A stretch of 64,000 nucleotides of DNA from Oceanospirillaceae bacterium (GCA_024640955.1 JAHEDZ010000002.1:62001-126000); one strand, 5' to 3'; numbered from the stretch's first letter, positions 1-11,718 are shown. Translations and numbers: made by a program. Notes: generated by a model from the letters alone, not told the origin.

Positions 1-84
1 CAGGTTAAACTGGTCCTTGAGCAAACCCAGCAGAGACTGCTGAAGCTGATCAACGGACTGTTCACGTAGTTCAGTTGCATTCAT
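1..84 (-). CDS. rpmC: 50S ribosomal protein L29 (partial, N-terminal 28 aa)
   Basis: Reverse-strand ATG overlapping the rplP stop; translation [28 protein letters not shown] is L29-like; S10 operon order. Confidence 0.9.
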   Translation of the reverse strand, partial: MNATELREQSVDQLQQSLLGLLKDQFNL

Positions 85-497
85 TACATCACCGTCCGCT
101 TAACAACGTTTGTTGGAACCGGCAGCTTAGCAGCCGCCAGCGCGAAGGCTTCGGTAGCGAGATCTTCTGGTACACCTGCCATTTCGAACAGAACCTTACC
201 AGGCTGGATCTGAGCGACCCAGTACTCAACGTTACCCTTACCTTTACCCATACGTACTTCAAGTGGCTTGCCAGTGATTGGCTTGTCAGGGAACACACGG
301 ATCCAGATTTTACCACCACGTTTTACGTGACGAGTCATAGTACGACGAGCTGCCTCGATCTGACGTGCAGTAATACGGCCGCGACCAGTTGCTTTCAGTG
401 CAAATTCACCAAAGCTTACTTTGCTGCCGCGCTGCGCCAGACCACGGTTACGACCAGTCTGTACTTTGCGGAATTTTAGGCGTTTAGGTTGTAGCAT
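84..497 (-). CDS. rplP: 50S ribosomal protein L16
   Basis: [24 protein letters not shown]; operon context. Confidence 0.98.
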   Translation of the reverse strand: MLQPKRLKFRKVQTGRNRGLAQRGSKVSFGEFALKATGRGRITARQIEAARRTMTRHVKRGGKIWIRVFPDKPITGKPLEVRMGKGKGNVEYWVAQIQPGKVLFEMAGVPEDLATEAFALAAAKLPVPTNVVKRTVM

Positions 498-508
498 TGA
501 TCTCTACC

Positions 509-1189
509 TCACTTGCCTTTCTTCGCAGGTGTCTTCTTCTCAGCACGTACCTGTTCGATACCGCCAAGGATTTCACCTTTGAAGATCCATACTTTAACGC
601 CGATTACACCGTAAGTGGTGTGCGCTTCATAAGTCGCGTAATCGATATCGGCACGTAGAGTGTGAAGAGGCACACGACCTTCGCGGTACCATTCAGTACG
701 CGCGATCTCAGCACCGCCAAGACGGCCAGCCAGAGAGATCTTGATACCTTTCGCGCCAGCACGCATAGCGTTCTGTACCGCACGCTTCATAGCGCGACGG
801 AACATCACACGACGCTCCAGCTGACCCGCAACGTTCTGTGCAACCAGCTTCGCATCCAGATCTGGCTTGCGAACTTCTTCGATGTTGATATGCACAGGCA
901 CACCCATCATCGCAGAAACAGTTGAACGCAGAACTTCTACGTCTTCACCTTTCTTACCAATCACGATACCGGGACGGGCAGTATAGATAGTGATTTTTGC
1001 ATTCTGTGCAGGACGCTCGATTTCGATGCGGCTTACAGATGCTTTTTCAAGCTGCTTCTCCAGGTACTTACGCACCTCGAGATCATTCAGCAATTTTTTC
1101 GCGTAATCGGCTTTGTCCGCGTACCACACAGAAGTGTGGTCTTTAACAACGCCAAGCCGAATACCGGTTGGGTGAACTTTCTGACCCAT
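509..1189 (-). CDS. rpsC: 30S ribosomal protein S3
   Basis: [28 protein letters not shown]. Confidence 0.98.
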   Translation of the reverse strand: MGQKVHPTGIRLGVVKDHTSVWYADKADYAKKLLNDLEVRKYLEKQLEKASVSRIEIERPAQNAKITIYTARPGIVIGKKGEDVEVLRSTVSAMMGVPVHINIEEVRKPDLDAKLVAQNVAGQLERRVMFRRAMKRAVQNAMRAGAKGIKISLAGRLGGAEIARTEWYREGRVPLHTLRADIDYATYEAHTTYGVIGVKVWIFKGEILGGIEQVRAEKKTPAKKGK

Positions 1190-1214
1190 GATTAAATCTC
1201 CTAGTACTCAGCTA

Positions 1215-1547
1215 TTAGTCAGCGACCTTGACCGTGATATGGCAAGAGCGTTTCAAAATACGATCAGCTCGACCCTTAGCACGTGGACGGATACGCTTCA
1301 TAGTCATACCTTCATCAACGAATACGGTAGAAACGCGCAGTTCGTCGATGTCGGCACCATTATTGTGCTCTGCGTTTGCAATAGCAGACTCAAGCACTTT
1401 CTTAACCAGGTGTGCACCTTTTTTGGTGCTGAACGCCAGAATGTTCAGAGCTTCGCCAACAGACTTACCACGAATCTGGTCTGCAACCAGTCGAGCTTTC
1501 TGAGCGGAGATGCGGGCGCCGTTATGCTTAGCAACAACTTCCATCAT
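1215..1547 (-). CDS. rplV: 50S ribosomal protein L22
   Basis: ORF with [25 protein letters not shown]. Confidence 0.98.
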   Translation of the reverse strand: MMEVVAKHNGARISAQKARLVADQIRGKSVGEALNILAFSTKKGAHLVKKVLESAIANAEHNNGADIDELRVSTVFVDEGMTMKRIRPRAKGRADRILKRSCHITVKVAD

Positions 1548-1556
1548 CGACTCCTA

Positions 1557-1832
1557 TTACTTCTTGGCCTTCTTGTCTGCTACGTGACCTTTGAAGGTAC
1601 GAGTAGCAGAGAATTCGCCTAGTTTGTGACCTACCATGTCTTCAGTTACATAAACTGGGACGTGCTGGCGGCCGTTATGTACAGCAATCGTCAGTCCGAC
1701 AAAGTTCGGAAAGATTGTAGAGCGACGTGACCAAGTCTTAATTGGCTTGCGATCATTCGCTTCGATTGCAGCTTCTACCTTTTTCAACAAGTGAAGGTCG
1801 ATAAAAGGACCTTTCTTCAATGAACGTGGCAC
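1557..1832 (-). CDS. rpsS: 30S ribosomal protein S19
   Basis: [23 protein letters not shown]. Confidence 0.98.
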   Translation of the reverse strand: MPRSLKKGPFIDLHLLKKVEAAIEANDRKPIKTWSRRSTIFPNFVGLTIAVHNGRQHVPVYVTEDMVGHKLGEFSATRTFKGHVADKKAKK

Positions 1833-1844
1833 GGCTGATTCCCC

Positions 1845-2669
1845 TTACTTACGACGGTCACGTACGATAAGCTTATCGGTACGCTTGTTCTTACGAGTCT
1901 TGTGACCCTTAGTCGGAACACCCCAAGGTGAAACTGGGTGACGACCACCAGAGGTACGACCTTCACCACCACCGTGTGGGTGATCTACTGGGTTCATCGC
2001 CACACCGCGAACGGTAGGACGAACACCACGCCAGCGCGTTGCACCAGCTTTACCCAGACGACGAAGGCTGTGCTCGCCGTTACCAACTTCACCGAGAGTC
2101 GCACGACACTCAACCAGGACTTTACGCATCTCACCTGAACGCAGGCGGATAGTTGCGTAAGTGCCTTCACGCGCAACCAACTGAACTGATGCACCGGCTG
2201 AACGAGCCAGCTGTGCGCCTTTACCAGGCTTCAGTTCGATACAGTGGATAGTTGAACCCACTGGGATGTTGCGCAGAGGCATGCAGTTACCTGGCTTGAT
2301 ATCGACCATTTCGCCGGACATCAGCTGCGCGCCGGATTCAACGCCTTTAGGGGCGATAATGTAGCGGCGCTCACCGTCAGCGTACTTCACCAGAGCGATG
2401 TTCGCAGAACGGTTTGGATCGTACTCCAGACGCTCAACAACACCTGGGATGTTGTCTTTGTTGCGACGGAAATCAACCACGCGGTAAGCCTGCTTATGAC
2501 CACCACCGATATGACGAGTAGTGATACGACCGTTATTATTACGACCGCCAGACTTAGACTTCTTCTCAACCAGAGCTGCAAAAGGCTTACCTTTGTGCAG
2601 TTCCTGACCTTTCACAGTAACGACGTGACGACGTCCTGCTGAGGTTGGTTTTGCTTTAACAGTTGCCAT
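1845..2669 (-). CDS. rplB: 50S ribosomal protein L2
   Basis: ORF with [25 protein letters not shown]. Confidence 0.98.
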   Translation of the reverse strand: MATVKAKPTSAGRRHVVTVKGQELHKGKPFAALVEKKSKSGGRNNNGRITTRHIGGGHKQAYRVVDFRRNKDNIPGVVERLEYDPNRSANIALVKYADGERRYIIAPKGVESGAQLMSGEMVDIKPGNCMPLRNIPVGSTIHCIELKPGKGAQLARSAGASVQLVAREGTYATIRLRSGEMRKVLVECRATLGEVGNGEHSLRRLGKAGATRWRGVRPTVRGVAMNPVDHPHGGGEGRTSGGRHPVSPWGVPTKGHKTRKNKRTDKLIVRDRRK

Positions 2670-2682
2670 GTCTCAACCCCTC

Positions 2683-2982
2683 TTATTCGCCAGCAGCCAG
2701 AAAATCGATTTCTGAACCGTCAGCCAGACGTACGTACGCTTTACGAACATCAGAACGCTTACCCATACCACGCATAGTGCGCTTGGTTTTGCCCTTCTGG
2801 TTCAGTACGTTTACGCTCTCAACTTTAACGTTAAAGAGCTGCTCAACTGCAGCCTTGATTTCAGGCTTAGTTGCGTCTTTAGCTACACGGAAAACAACCT
2901 GCTCACTTCCTTCAGCTACGATGGTAGCTTTCTCAGAGATGTGCGGTCCGAGCAGCACTTTGTAGATGCGTTCCGGGTTCAT
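2683..2982 (-). CDS. rplW: 50S ribosomal protein L23
   Basis: [28 protein letters not shown]. Confidence 0.97.
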   Translation of the reverse strand: MNPERIYKVLLGPHISEKATIVAEGSEQVVFRVAKDATKPEIKAAVEQLFNVKVESVNVLNQKGKTKRTMRGMGKRSDVRKAYVRLADGSEIDFLAAGE

Positions 2983-3584
2983 GCAAACACCTCCTCGATC
3001 TTCTTCAGAGCAGGAACAGTCATTACGACTTTGTCGAAACCGATCAGTGATACTGGATCGATACCCGCTGCATCAATCACATCAACGTGCGGCACGTTGC
3101 GTGAAGAGAGGTAGAGGTTCTGATCAACTTCTTCAGTAACAACTAGAGCGTTGCTCAGGTCGAACTCTTTCATTTTTGCCAGGAACTGCTTAGTTTTTGG
3201 AGCTTCTACAGCGAAGTTCTCAACAACAACCAGACGCTCCTGACGAACCAGTTCAGACAAGATAGAACGCATCGCAGCGCGGTACATCTTCTTGTTTACT
3301 TTCTGCTCGTAGTTACGTGGCTTAGCAGCGAAAGTTACGCCACCTGTACGCCAGATTGGAGAACGAGCAGTACCCGCACGAGCACGGCCCGTACCTTTCT
3401 GACGGAATGGCTTAGCACCACCACCAGAAACTTCTGAACGGGTTTTCTGAGCTTTAGTACCCTGGCGTGCGCCTGCCATGTAAGCAGTAACAACCTGATG
3501 TACCAGTGCTTCATTAAACTCTTTACCAAACGCTGATTCAGCTACTTCTACTGAACCGTTGGCACCAGTTAGATTCAAATTCAT
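2979..3584 (-). CDS. rplD: 50S ribosomal protein L4
   Basis: ORF with [25 protein letters not shown]. Confidence 0.98.
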   Translation of the reverse strand: MNLNLTGANGSVEVAESAFGKEFNEALVHQVVTAYMAGARQGTKAQKTRSEVSGGGAKPFRQKGTGRARAGTARSPIWRTGGVTFAAKPRNYEQKVNKKMYRAAMRSILSELVRQERLVVVENFAVEAPKTKQFLAKMKEFDLSNALVVTEEVDQNLYLSSRNVPHVDVIDAAGIDPVSLIGFDKVVMTVPALKKIEEVFA

Positions 3585-3595
3585 GTCAATCTCCC

Positions 3596-4234
3596 TTAGC
3601 CGCGCGCTTTAACAGCTGGTTTAACGATGACATCACCGCCTGGAGCACCTGGAACGGCACCCTTGACGAGGATCAGGTTACGCTCAGCATCTACACGTAC
3701 AACCTCAAGGCTCTGTACTGTAGAACGCTCTGCGCCCATGTGACCCGCCATACGCTTACCTTTAAAAACGCGACCTGGTGTTTGACACTGGCCGATTGAA
3801 CCCGGAGCACGGTGAGACAGTGAGTTACCGTGAGTCATGTCCTGAGTACGGAAGTTGTGACGCTTAACGCCACCCTGAAATCCTTTACCCTTAGACTGAC
3901 CAGTAACATCTACTTTCTGACCTGCTTCGAAGCGCTCAACTGTAAGTGCATCACCTACGTTGATTTCCTCATCACCCTTCGCGCGGAACTCCCACAAACC
4001 TGCGCCTGCTTCAACGCCAGCTTTTGCGAAGTGACCAGCTTCTGGTTTTGAAAGGCGGTTGGCCTTCTTTGCACCAGTAGTCACCTGAATAGCTGCGTAA
4101 CCATCGGTATCGACAGTTTTCACGCAAGTCACGCGGTTCGGTTCCACCTCGATGACGGTGACTGGCACGGACACGCCGTCTTCAGTGAAGACACGGGTCA
4201 TACCCGCTTTACGTCCGATAAGTCCTAATGACAT
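3596..4234 (-). CDS. rplC: 50S ribosomal protein L3
   Basis: [23 protein letters not shown]. Confidence 0.98.
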   Translation of the reverse strand: MSLGLIGRKAGMTRVFTEDGVSVPVTVIEVEPNRVTCVKTVDTDGYAAIQVTTGAKKANRLSKPEAGHFAKAGVEAGAGLWEFRAKGDEEINVGDALTVERFEAGQKVDVTGQSKGKGFQGGVKRHNFRTQDMTHGNSLSHRAPGSIGQCQTPGRVFKGKRMAGHMGAERSTVQSLEVVRVDAERNLILVKGAVPGAPGGDVIVKPAVKARG

Positions 4235-4344
4235 TTTCTATACCTCTTGCCAGTTGTGTACGGGGCTGTTACCCACTACGGCTACCCTTTGCAGGGGTAT
4301 TCCACAAATAGCGCTTCATTAATTAATAAATCTGCGCGTGCTTA

Positions 4345-4656
4345 TTAGCCTAGGCTGATCTGCACTTCTACACCCGCTGCGAGATCCAGCTTCATCAGTG
4401 CGTCAACTGTTTTTTCAGTTGGCTCAACGATGTCTAGAACACGCTTGTGCGTACGAATCTCGTACTGATCACGCGCGTCTTTGTTGACGTGCGGAGAGAT
4501 CAGAACGGTGTAACGCTCTTTGCGAGTAGGAAGTGGGATCGGACCACGCACCTGAGCACCAGTTCGCTTAGCTGTTTCAACAATCTCCTGAGCCGATGAA
4601 TCGATCAGTCGATGGTCAAAAGCTTTCAGACGAATTCTGATTTTTTGGTTCTGCAT
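4345..4656 (-). CDS. rpsJ: 30S ribosomal protein S10
   Basis: ORF; likely start at [19 protein letters not shown], 3 codons inside the listed ORF. Confidence 0.97.
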   Translation of the reverse strand: MQNQKIRIRLKAFDHRLIDSSAQEIVETAKRTGAQVRGPIPLPTRKERYTVLISPHVNKDARDQYEIRTHKRVLDIVEPTEKTVDALMKLDLAAGVEVQISLG

Positions 4657-4819
4657 TTTGATCACGCATTTCCTAATAGTTAATTTACGGCAATAGCCGA
4701 CCTCCCCTCGGAATAAGGGGACGCAAATTGTACGCGGACTGACTTTGTAGAGTCAAACTTTTTCACACCGACAAACCAAGGTTTTGTACAAAAAATAGCC
4801 ACCGCGAACACAGGGCACA

Positions 4820-4850
4820 AAAAAGCCCGCACAAGGCGGGCTTCTTTGGT
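4820..4850 (-). terminator. Rho-independent terminator downstream of tufA
   Basis: Minus strand AGAAGCCCGCCTTGTGCGGGCTTTTTTG: GC stem plus U-tract. Confidence 0.85.
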
Positions 4851-6092
4851 CGGGAAGTACGCTGCGCGCACATCCCTCCTACTTTTTAAGATTATCGATT
4901 ACTCGATGATCTTAGATACAACACCTGCACCAACGGTACGGCCACCTTCACGGATCGCGAAGCGCAGACCATCTTCCATTGCGATTGGGTTGATCAGCGT
5001 AACATCCATCTTGATGTTATCGCCTGGCATTACCATTTCTACACCTTCTGGCAGCTCTACAGCACCAGTGATGTCAGTTGTACGGAAGTAGAACTGTGGA
5101 CGGTAGCCTTTAAAGAATGGAGTGTGACGACCACCCTCTTCTTTGCTCAGTACGTATACTTCACCTTCGAAACGAGTGTGAGGCTTGATTGAACCCGGCT
5201 TACACAGAACCTGACCACGCTCAACTTCGTCACGCTTAGTACCACGCAGCAGTGCACCAACGTTCTCACCTGCACGACCCTGGTCAAGCAGCTTACGGAA
5301 CATCTCAACACCTGTACAAATCGTTTTGGTCGTATCTTTGATACCAACGATCTCGATCTCGTCACCTACGTTGATGATACCGCGCTCTACACGACCTGTT
5401 ACTACAGTACCACGACCTGAGATCGAGAATACGTCCTCGATTGGCATCAGGAACGGCAGGTCGACCAGACGCTGTGGCTCAGGGATGTAAGCATCCAGAG
5501 TCTCAACCAGCTTCTTAACGGCAGTCGTACCCATTTCGTTGGCATCTTCACCATTCAGGGCCATCAGCGCAGAACCGGTGACGATAGGAGTGTCATCACC
5601 TGGGAAGTCGTAAGTATCCAGAAGCTCGCGAACTTCCATCTCAACCAGCTCAAGCAGCTCTTCGTCGTCTACCATGTCAGCTTTGTTCAGGAATACAACG
5701 ATGTACGGTACACCAACCTGACGAGACAGCAGGATGTGCTCACGTGTCTGTGGCATTGGGCCGTCAGCTGCAGAACATACCAGGATAGCGCCGTCCATCT
5801 GTGCAGCACCGGTGATCATGTTCTTAACGTAGTCAGCGTGTCCTGGGCAGTCTACGTGTGCGTAGTGACGAGTTGGTGACTCGTACTCAACGTGAGAAGT
5901 GTTGATTGTGATACCGCGCTCACGCTCTTCTGGAGCCTTATCGATACCGTCAAATGCTACGGCTTCACCGCCGTATACTTCTGCACATACGCGAGTCAGC
6001 GCTGCTGTCAAAGTTGTTTTACCGTGGTCAACGTGGCCGATTGTACCTACGTTAACGTGTGGTTTGTTACGTTCAAATTGTTGCTTAGCCAC
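4831..6092. repeat. tuf direct repeat, copy 1 (partner 57549..58810)
   Basis: Aligned at offset 52718; the only differences I saw are near the 5' end of the genes (6066, 6087); ORFs in other frames are also identical between copies. Confidence 0.9.
4899..6092 (-). CDS. tufA: Elongation factor Tu (copy 1)
   Basis: 397 aa from GTG start ([27 protein letters not shown]); near-identical to 57617..58810. Confidence 0.98.
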   Translation of the reverse strand: MAKQQFERNKPHVNVGTIGHVDHGKTTLTAALTRVCAEVYGGEAVAFDGIDKAPEERERGITINTSHVEYESPTRHYAHVDCPGHADYVKNMITGAAQMDGAILVCSAADGPMPQTREHILLSRQVGVPYIVVFLNKADMVDDEELLELVEMEVRELLDTYDFPGDDTPIVTGSALMALNGEDANEMGTTAVKKLVETLDAYIPEPQRLVDLPFLMPIEDVFSISGRGTVVTGRVERGIINVGDEIEIVGIKDTTKTICTGVEMFRKLLDQGRAGENVGALLRGTKRDEVERGQVLCKPGSIKPHTRFEGEVYVLSKEEGGRHTPFFKGYRPQFYFRTTDITGAVELPEGVEMVMPGDNIKMDVTLINPIAMEDGLRFAIREGGRTVGAGVVSKIIE

Positions 6093-6340
6093 GGGCTGCA
6101 TCCCTTGATTGATCACTTAAATTAGCGGACACACTTACACAAAGAGAGTCCGAGTCGGCGCGAAATTTTAACGCTATCAGACCCAGAGTCAAGCTTAGGC
6201 ACTTCATTTTTTATTAAAAACCGATTTTTTTCGTAGCAATTCGCTCTTTTTACAAAGTAGTAAGCACAAGGCTCATCGTACTGAACAACTTTTAGCCAAT
6301 CACATCACTCCCGACTATTCCATCATTGGTCTTAGACGCG

Positions 6341-6346
6341 TATAAT
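6341..6346 (+). promoter_or_regulatory. Putative -10 element of the fusA2 promoter
   Basis: TATAAT followed by a GCGCGC-rich discriminator about 40 nt before the ATG; no convincing -35 box. Confidence 0.35.
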
Positions 6347-6384
6347 GCGCGCACTTTTTTACACCCACTAATCAGAGTGAAACC

Positions 6385-8469
6385 ATGACTGATTTAAGCA
6401 AATACCGAAATATAGGCATCTTCGCTCACGTAGATGCGGGTAAAACCACAACTACTGAGCGTATCCTAAAGCTCACTGGCAAGATCCATAAGACTGGTGA
6501 GGTACATGAAGGTGCGGCGACTACCGACTTTATGGAACAGGAGCAGGAGCGTGGTATCACAATCCAGTCTGCAGCGACTACCTGTTTCTGGAAAGACCAC
6601 CGTTTCAACATCATTGATACTCCAGGGCACGTTGACTTCACTGTAGAAGTTTACCGTTCACTTAAAGTACTCGACGGCGGTGTTGGCGTTTTCTGTGGTT
6701 CAGGCGGTGTCGAGCCTCAATCTGAAACTAACTGGCGTTACGCTAACGAGTCAGAAGTTGCTCGTTGTATTTTCGTCAACAAACTTGACCGTCTGGGCGC
6801 AGATTTTTATCGCGTCGTAGAGCAGGTTAAGAAGGTACTGGGTGCAAACCCACTGGTTATGACTCTGCCAATCGGTACCGAAGAGAACTTTGTTGGTGTT
6901 GTTGACGTTCTGACCAAGAAAGCTTGGGTATGGGACGACACTGGCCTGCCAGAGAACTACGAGATCACCGACGTTCCTGCAGACATGGTTGATGACGTGG
7001 AGATGTACCACGAGCAGCTTATCGAGACTGCAGTCGAACAGGATGACGACCTCATGATGGCTTACATGGAAGGTGAGATGCCATCCATCGAGCAGATCAA
7101 AGCTTGTATCCGTAAAGGCACTCGCAACCTCGACTTCTTCCCTACATTCTGTGGCTCTGCGTTCAAGAACAAAGGCGTCCAGTTGGTACTGGACGGCGTT
7201 GTTGACTACCTACCAAGCCCAACTGAGGTTGACCCGCAGGATCTGACCGACGAAGAAGGTAACGCAACTGGCGAGAAGGCTATCGTATCGGCTGACGAGC
7301 CGCTGCGCGCGCTGGCATTCAAGATTATGGATGACCGTTTCGGCGCCCTGACCTTCGTACGTATCTACTCAGGCGTACTGAACAAGGGTGACACTATCCT
7401 TAACTCAGCGACTGGCAAGACTGAGCGTATCGGTCGTATGGTTGAGATGCACGCAAACGACCGTAACGAAATCTCAACTGCAACTGCAGGCGACATCATT
7501 GCGATCGTAGGCATGAAGAACGTGCAGACAGGTCACACTCTCTGTGATCCGAAAAAACCATGTACTCTGGAAGCAATGGTATTCCCTGAGCCAGTAATCT
7601 CTATCGCAGTTGCTCCTAAGGACAAAGGCGGTTCTGAGAAAATGGGTATCGCTATTGGTAAGATGGTTGCAGAGGATCCATCATTCCGCGTTGAGACTGA
7701 TGAAGATTCAGGCGAAACCATCCTTCGCGGTATGGGCGAGCTGCACCTTGACGTTAAGGTCGACATTCTCAAGCGTACTTACGGTGTAGAGCTAGTTGTT
7801 GGTAAGCCACAGGTCGCATACCGCGAGTCTATCACCCAGCCAATCGAAGACAGCTACACGCACAAGAAGCAGTCAGGTGGTTCAGGTCAGTACGGTAAGA
7901 TCGACTACCGCATGCGTCCTGCTGAAGCTGGAACTGGCTTCAACTTCACCTCATCTGTAGTCGGCGGTAACGTTCCTAAGGAGTTCTGGCCTGCAGTTGA
8001 GAAAGGCTTCGCATCTATGATGCAGGAAGGTACCCTGGCCGGCTACCCTGTAGTTGACGTTGAGGTTGAACTGTTCGACGGTGCATCACACGCTGTTGAC
8101 TCATCAGCTATCGCATACGAAATCGCTGCAAAAGGCGCATTCCGTCAGTCTATGCCAAAAGCTGGCCCACAGCTGCTGGAGCCTGTGATGAAGGTCGACG
8201 TCTTCACTCCTGAAGATCACGTTGGTGATGTTATCGGCGACCTTAACCGTCGTCGCGGCATGATCAAAGACCAGGAAGCTGGCGTTACTGGCGTTCGCAT
8301 CAAAGCTGACGTTCCTCTGTCAGAGATGTTCGGCTACATCGGTCACCTGCGTACTATGACTTCAGGTCGTGGTCAGTTCTCTATGGAGTTCAGCCACTAC
8401 GCTGCATGTCCTCAGAACGTAGCAGACACTGTTATCGCTGAAGCGAAAGCACGCAAAGACGCTAAGTAA
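6385..8469 (+). CDS. fusA2: Second elongation factor G (EF-G2-type paralog)
   Basis: 694 aa; [32 protein letters not shown]-motifs; divergent from canonical fusA at 19222..21315. Confidence 0.9.
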   Translation: MTDLSKYRNIGIFAHVDAGKTTTTERILKLTGKIHKTGEVHEGAATTDFMEQEQERGITIQSAATTCFWKDHRFNIIDTPGHVDFTVEVYRSLKVLDGGVGVFCGSGGVEPQSETNWRYANESEVARCIFVNKLDRLGADFYRVVEQVKKVLGANPLVMTLPIGTEENFVGVVDVLTKKAWVWDDTGLPENYEITDVPADMVDDVEMYHEQLIETAVEQDDDLMMAYMEGEMPSIEQIKACIRKGTRNLDFFPTFCGSAFKNKGVQLVLDGVVDYLPSPTEVDPQDLTDEEGNATGEKAIVSADEPLRALAFKIMDDRFGALTFVRIYSGVLNKGDTILNSATGKTERIGRMVEMHANDRNEISTATAGDIIAIVGMKNVQTGHTLCDPKKPCTLEAMVFPEPVISIAVAPKDKGGSEKMGIAIGKMVAEDPSFRVETDEDSGETILRGMGELHLDVKVDILKRTYGVELVVGKPQVAYRESITQPIEDSYTHKKQSGGSGQYGKIDYRMRPAEAGTGFNFTSSVVGGNVPKEFWPAVEKGFASMMQEGTLAGYPVVDVEVELFDGASHAVDSSAIAYEIAAKGAFRQSMPKAGPQLLEPVMKVDVFTPEDHVGDVIGDLNRRRGMIKDQEAGVTGVRIKADVPLSEMFGYIGHLRTMTSGRGQFSMEFSHYAACPQNVADTVIAEAKARKDAK

Positions 8470-8482
8470 TTAGCCTTCTGTG

Positions 8483-8508
8483 AAAAAAGGGCCTTCGGGC
8501 CCTTTTTT
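8483..8508 (+). terminator. Rho-independent terminator of fusA2
   Basis: AAAAAAGGGCCTTCGGGCCCTTTTTT: perfect stem, TTCG loop, U-tract. Confidence 0.93.
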
Positions 8509-8554
8509 ATTGGAGTTTTACAACCTCGCAATACTGACTGCACTGTCTAATAGC

Positions 8555-8974
8555 TCAACTCGAATCCAGAATCTCTCCCAGGGCGTTCCACCCCAACATC
8601 GCACACTTTTTCCTCGATGGAGAACTGCGCACCGCATCTAGGGCCTCAAGCGTATTCGGTAAGTCTGTTGACGCTTCCCCCCAACTGGCCACCTGCCCAT
8701 ACAACTGTTTCAACTCATCCATTGTCGAGCCGGCGGCTGTTTCCACTAGCATCGATGTAGAGGCGATACAGATCGAGCAACCACGCCCTCGAAAACCTGA
8801 ATCACTCACCTGACCATTTTCAATCAAAAGCCCCACCTCCACGTCATCACCGCAACGCGGGTTTCGCCCCCTAGCGACGAGGTAACTGGATTCAAAGGGC
8901 TCTTTACGATGATTCCGGGGGTTCTTATAGTGGTCTAGCAGCGCCTCTTTATACAGCGCATTATCGGGACTCAT
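8555..8974 (-). CDS. sufU: SufU/NifU-N-like iron-sulfur/sulfur transfer protein
   Basis: 139 aa; conserved cysteines in NPRCGDDV, GCSICIASTSM, KKCAMLGWNAL; overlaps sufS. Confidence 0.85.
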   Translation of the reverse strand: MSPDNALYKEALLDHYKNPRNHRKEPFESSYLVARGRNPRCGDDVEVGLLIENGQVSDSGFRGRGCSICIASTSMLVETAAGSTMDELKQLYGQVASWGEASTDLPNTLEALDAVRSSPSRKKCAMLGWNALGEILDSS

Positions 8975-10197
8975 AAAAACAGTCGCTCGGCGTGCTCAAG
9001 CGCTTGCATAAGGCGATTAATATCAGCACGGCTGGTGTAAATAGAACAGCTGGCACGCAAGCATGCGGGGATATCGAGCGATGCCATCAGCGGCTGCGCA
9101 CAATGATGCCCAGCACGCACCGCAACAGCATGATCGGCACAAACCTGCCCTAAGTCATGAGGGTGTATCCGTTCATGAATAAAACTGATTACGCCGGTCG
9201 CTGCGGCAGACGCCGGCGTCAGCATGCGGATATTTGGCAGCTGGCTCAGTGTGTGATGCGCATAGGAACCTATTCGCAGAAGGTGTTCTGCGACCTCCCG
9301 CTCAGGGAGCTTTTGCACAAAGTCTAAAGCCGCACCCAATCCGATCACACCGATATAATTAGGTGAGCCCGCCTCGAATCGGGCTGGTATATCAGACCAC
9401 TCACTCTTCGCTGCACCCTCACCTACCCAATCGACCATACCGCCACCCACCAACCAAGGCTCCATCTGCTCAAGATGATGGTAGCGTGCCGCCAATACTC
9501 CAATGCCCGTGGGCCCAAACACTTTGTGCCCAGAGAACACAATGAAGTCGGCATCTAAGCGAGCCAACTCACTCGCTTGATGAGTTAAACACTGAGCTGC
9601 GTCTACAAGGACAGCCGCACCTACCGCATGAGCCACCTGAATGAGCGGCTCAAGCTGTGGCATTACTCCAACTACATTCGATTGCCCAGTGATCGCTAGC
9701 ATCCTGGTACGGCTATCCGCTAGCTCCTCAATCTGCTCTGCCGATGCCGCACCGGTCTCGTAGTTTATTTTGAGAACTCTAAGTTCGGCTCCCGAAGCCT
9801 GACAAGCTCGCTGCCAGGGCAGGTAATTCGCATGGTGTTCCAACTCGCTGACCCATACCCAATCGCCCGGGTTCAACTGGGGGGTTAAAAAGCTCTGCGC
9901 TACTGCGTTGATGCTTTCGGTAGCCGAACGGGTAAACACAATCTCTTGCGGCTTGAATCTCAGCAAATTTCCGCACTGCTCGCGCACCGCTTCGTAAGCG
10001 CTACTGGCACTCTCCGCTTCGGCATAAAGACCCCGATGCACCGGCGCATAGCCTTCTACGGCAGCTCGTTGCATGGCAGTGATTACCGACTCGGGTTTGT
10101 GCGTAGTTGCTGCACTATCGAGGTAGGCGGTTTCGCTTGCACGGATTCGCGGAAAGAGGTTGCGAAGGTTCGCTTGCGCACCTGAAAGCGAGGTCAT
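8971..10197 (-). CDS. sufS: Cysteine desulfurase, SufS-type
   Basis: 408 aa; YLDSAATTHKP, SGHKVFGPTGIGVL (PLP Lys), RAGHHCAQPLM (active Cys). Confidence 0.9.
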   Translation of the reverse strand: MTSLSGAQANLRNLFPRIRASETAYLDSAATTHKPESVITAMQRAAVEGYAPVHRGLYAEAESASSAYEAVREQCGNLLRFKPQEIVFTRSATESINAVAQSFLTPQLNPGDWVWVSELEHHANYLPWQRACQASGAELRVLKINYETGAASAEQIEELADSRTRMLAITGQSNVVGVMPQLEPLIQVAHAVGAAVLVDAAQCLTHQASELARLDADFIVFSGHKVFGPTGIGVLAARYHHLEQMEPWLVGGGMVDWVGEGAAKSEWSDIPARFEAGSPNYIGVIGLGAALDFVQKLPEREVAEHLLRIGSYAHHTLSQLPNIRMLTPASAAATGVISFIHERIHPHDLGQVCADHAVAVRAGHHCAQPLMASLDIPACLRASCSIYTSRADINRLMQALEHAERLFL

Positions 10198-11051
10198 TAA
10201 CTCGCTTCCTTCGAATTCGCTTCGAATTTCGCAAGGTTATCGCGTTCAGCTTTTTGCGCCTCTTCCTGAGCAAACTTCTCCCTCATGCGCATACCACTAC
10301 CCTGGCGACGTACCAATGTAACTTCAGACAATATACAGAGCGCGATCTCCTCAGGGGTACGAGGATTCAAATCCATACCCGAGGGCGCCATCACACGCTG
10401 CAAATCAGCATCACTGAAGCCCTCGCGATGTAAAAACTCCATCACGAGTCGCGAGCGTTTACGGCTGGCAATCAACGCAATGTATTGTGATTCTGAAGCT
10501 AACGCTCGTAGCATCGACTCATGGTCACCTTTCGCTTGGGTAGCTATCACCACGTAGTCATCAGGTTTGGGCTGTAGTTGCGCATAGTCCAGATCATCTG
10601 TGATAACCTGTTGCGCCTTGGGGAAGCGCTCGGGTTCGGCACCCAAATCGTTTACAACGACATCGTAACCAAGTATCGATCCCATCTCACAAATCACCTC
10701 GGCGACCCGTCCGTGCCCCATCAGCCAGATACTCGGACTCGGTAGTACGGGCTCGATGTACACGCGCATTCCACCGCCGCAAGGCATTCCAGTACCCAGC
10801 ACCTCATCATCAAGATCAAGATCTATAATCGCAGTTTTGCCGGAGATTATGGCGTCGTATGCTTCTTGGCAGGCAGTCGATTCTGCACAACCACCGCCAA
10901 CCCAGCCGGCCAAGAGCCGTCCTTCACTATCAATGACCGCCTTGGACCCAGTCTTGGCCGAGACTGAGCCATAGGTCTCAACCACGGTTGCAACTGCGAA
11001 AGGTTCGCGTTTCTGTTGCAGCTCTTCGATGAGTGAAAAGATCGGGTTCAT
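10197..11051 (-). CDS. XdhC/CoxI-family molybdenum enzyme maturation protein
   Basis: 284 aa; AGWVGGGCAES, GTGMPCGGGMRVYIEP, Rossmann-like ...LMGHGRVAEVICEM. Confidence 0.85.
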   Translation of the reverse strand: MNPIFSLIEELQQKREPFAVATVVETYGSVSAKTGSKAVIDSEGRLLAGWVGGGCAESTACQEAYDAIISGKTAIIDLDLDDEVLGTGMPCGGGMRVYIEPVLPSPSIWLMGHGRVAEVICEMGSILGYDVVVNDLGAEPERFPKAQQVITDDLDYAQLQPKPDDYVVIATQAKGDHESMLRALASESQYIALIASRKRSRLVMEFLHREGFSDADLQRVMAPSGMDLNPRTPEEIALCILSEVTLVRRQGSGMRMREKFAQEEAQKAERDNLAKFEANSKEAS

Positions 11052-11060
11052 GTTGCCTCC

Positions 11061-11717
11061 CTAAACTGCGTCGACCAGATGCGTAATCGACTGTTTAGCG
11101 ATACGCGCCTGCACGCTCTTATAATTATCAGGTGTATCCATGTCGACGAGGACATGGTCGTTTGGCATCTCTAGCGTCGTTACGCGCTCAGGTTCTCGCT
11201 CGATCAGATGACGGCAACCGAGATTACGTCCCGTAGAGATAATCTCTTCGACCTGCTCATACGCCAGAACAATAGGGTTACCACGCTCACCCTGATAGGT
11301 AGGCACCAGTATAGGTTTGTTTGCTTCACTGAACGCCCGGTGGATGGCACGCAGGTCCTCTAAGTCTAACAGCGGAAGATCGCTAAGGCAGATCACCACA
11401 CCATCCACGGGGTGGTTGAGCGCGGTCAACCCGCACAGCACAGAGCTCATTTGGCCATCGCTGTAAGCAGAATTATGAGCCAGCACAGCGGGCAGCCCAG
11501 ATAGTTGCTCTACAGCCTCGCGCTGCTGATGGCCAGTGACAACCACCAGCTCCGCGAAACCACAGCCTTCTGCGCGACCATAATTTGACAGCATCATCGC
11601 CATGCGCCTCAACAGAGGAATGCCATCAACGGGTAGAGTAAGTTTATTGGGCTCGCCCATACGACGGGACTCGCCAGCCGCTAGCAGCACCACTGAAAGG
11701 CGTTTAAGTGGCTCCAT
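11061..11717 (-). CDS. mocA: MocA-like molybdenum cofactor cytidylyltransferase (NTP transferase)
   Basis: VVLLAAGESRRMGEPNKLTLPVDG nucleotidyltransferase motif; start chosen after GGAGG SD, 4 codons inside the listed ORF; cox context. Confidence 0.82.
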   Translation of the reverse strand: MEPLKRLSVVLLAAGESRRMGEPNKLTLPVDGIPLLRRMAMMLSNYGRAEGCGFAELVVVTGHQQREAVEQLSGLPAVLAHNSAYSDGQMSSVLCGLTALNHPVDGVVICLSDLPLLDLEDLRAIHRAFSEANKPILVPTYQGERGNPIVLAYEQVEEIISTGRNLGCRHLIEREPERVTTLEMPNDHVLVDMDTPDNYKSVQARIAKQSITHLVDAV

Positions 11718-11718
11718 C

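Noticed and set aside
75-479. 134-aa + strand ORF opposite rplP, and similar long antisense ORFs opposite rpl/rps/rpo genes (e.g. 1188-1622, 3830-4051, 22807-23427, 27776-28318)
   Set aside because: Exactly antisense to highly conserved coding genes; codon-bias shadow ORFs with no recognisable family or RBS.
4235-4344. 110-nt spacer between rpsJ and rplC considered as an extra regulatory element
   Set aside because: Longer than I would expect, but I only found weak 4-bp stems; not enough to support a claim.
4831-6092. tuf duplicates considered as insertion-sequence-like terminal repeats of a large composite element
   Set aside because: Ordinary tufA/tufB pair with expected neighbours (S10 operon; tRNA-Thr/Gly/Tyr/Thr); no transposase anywhere in the window.
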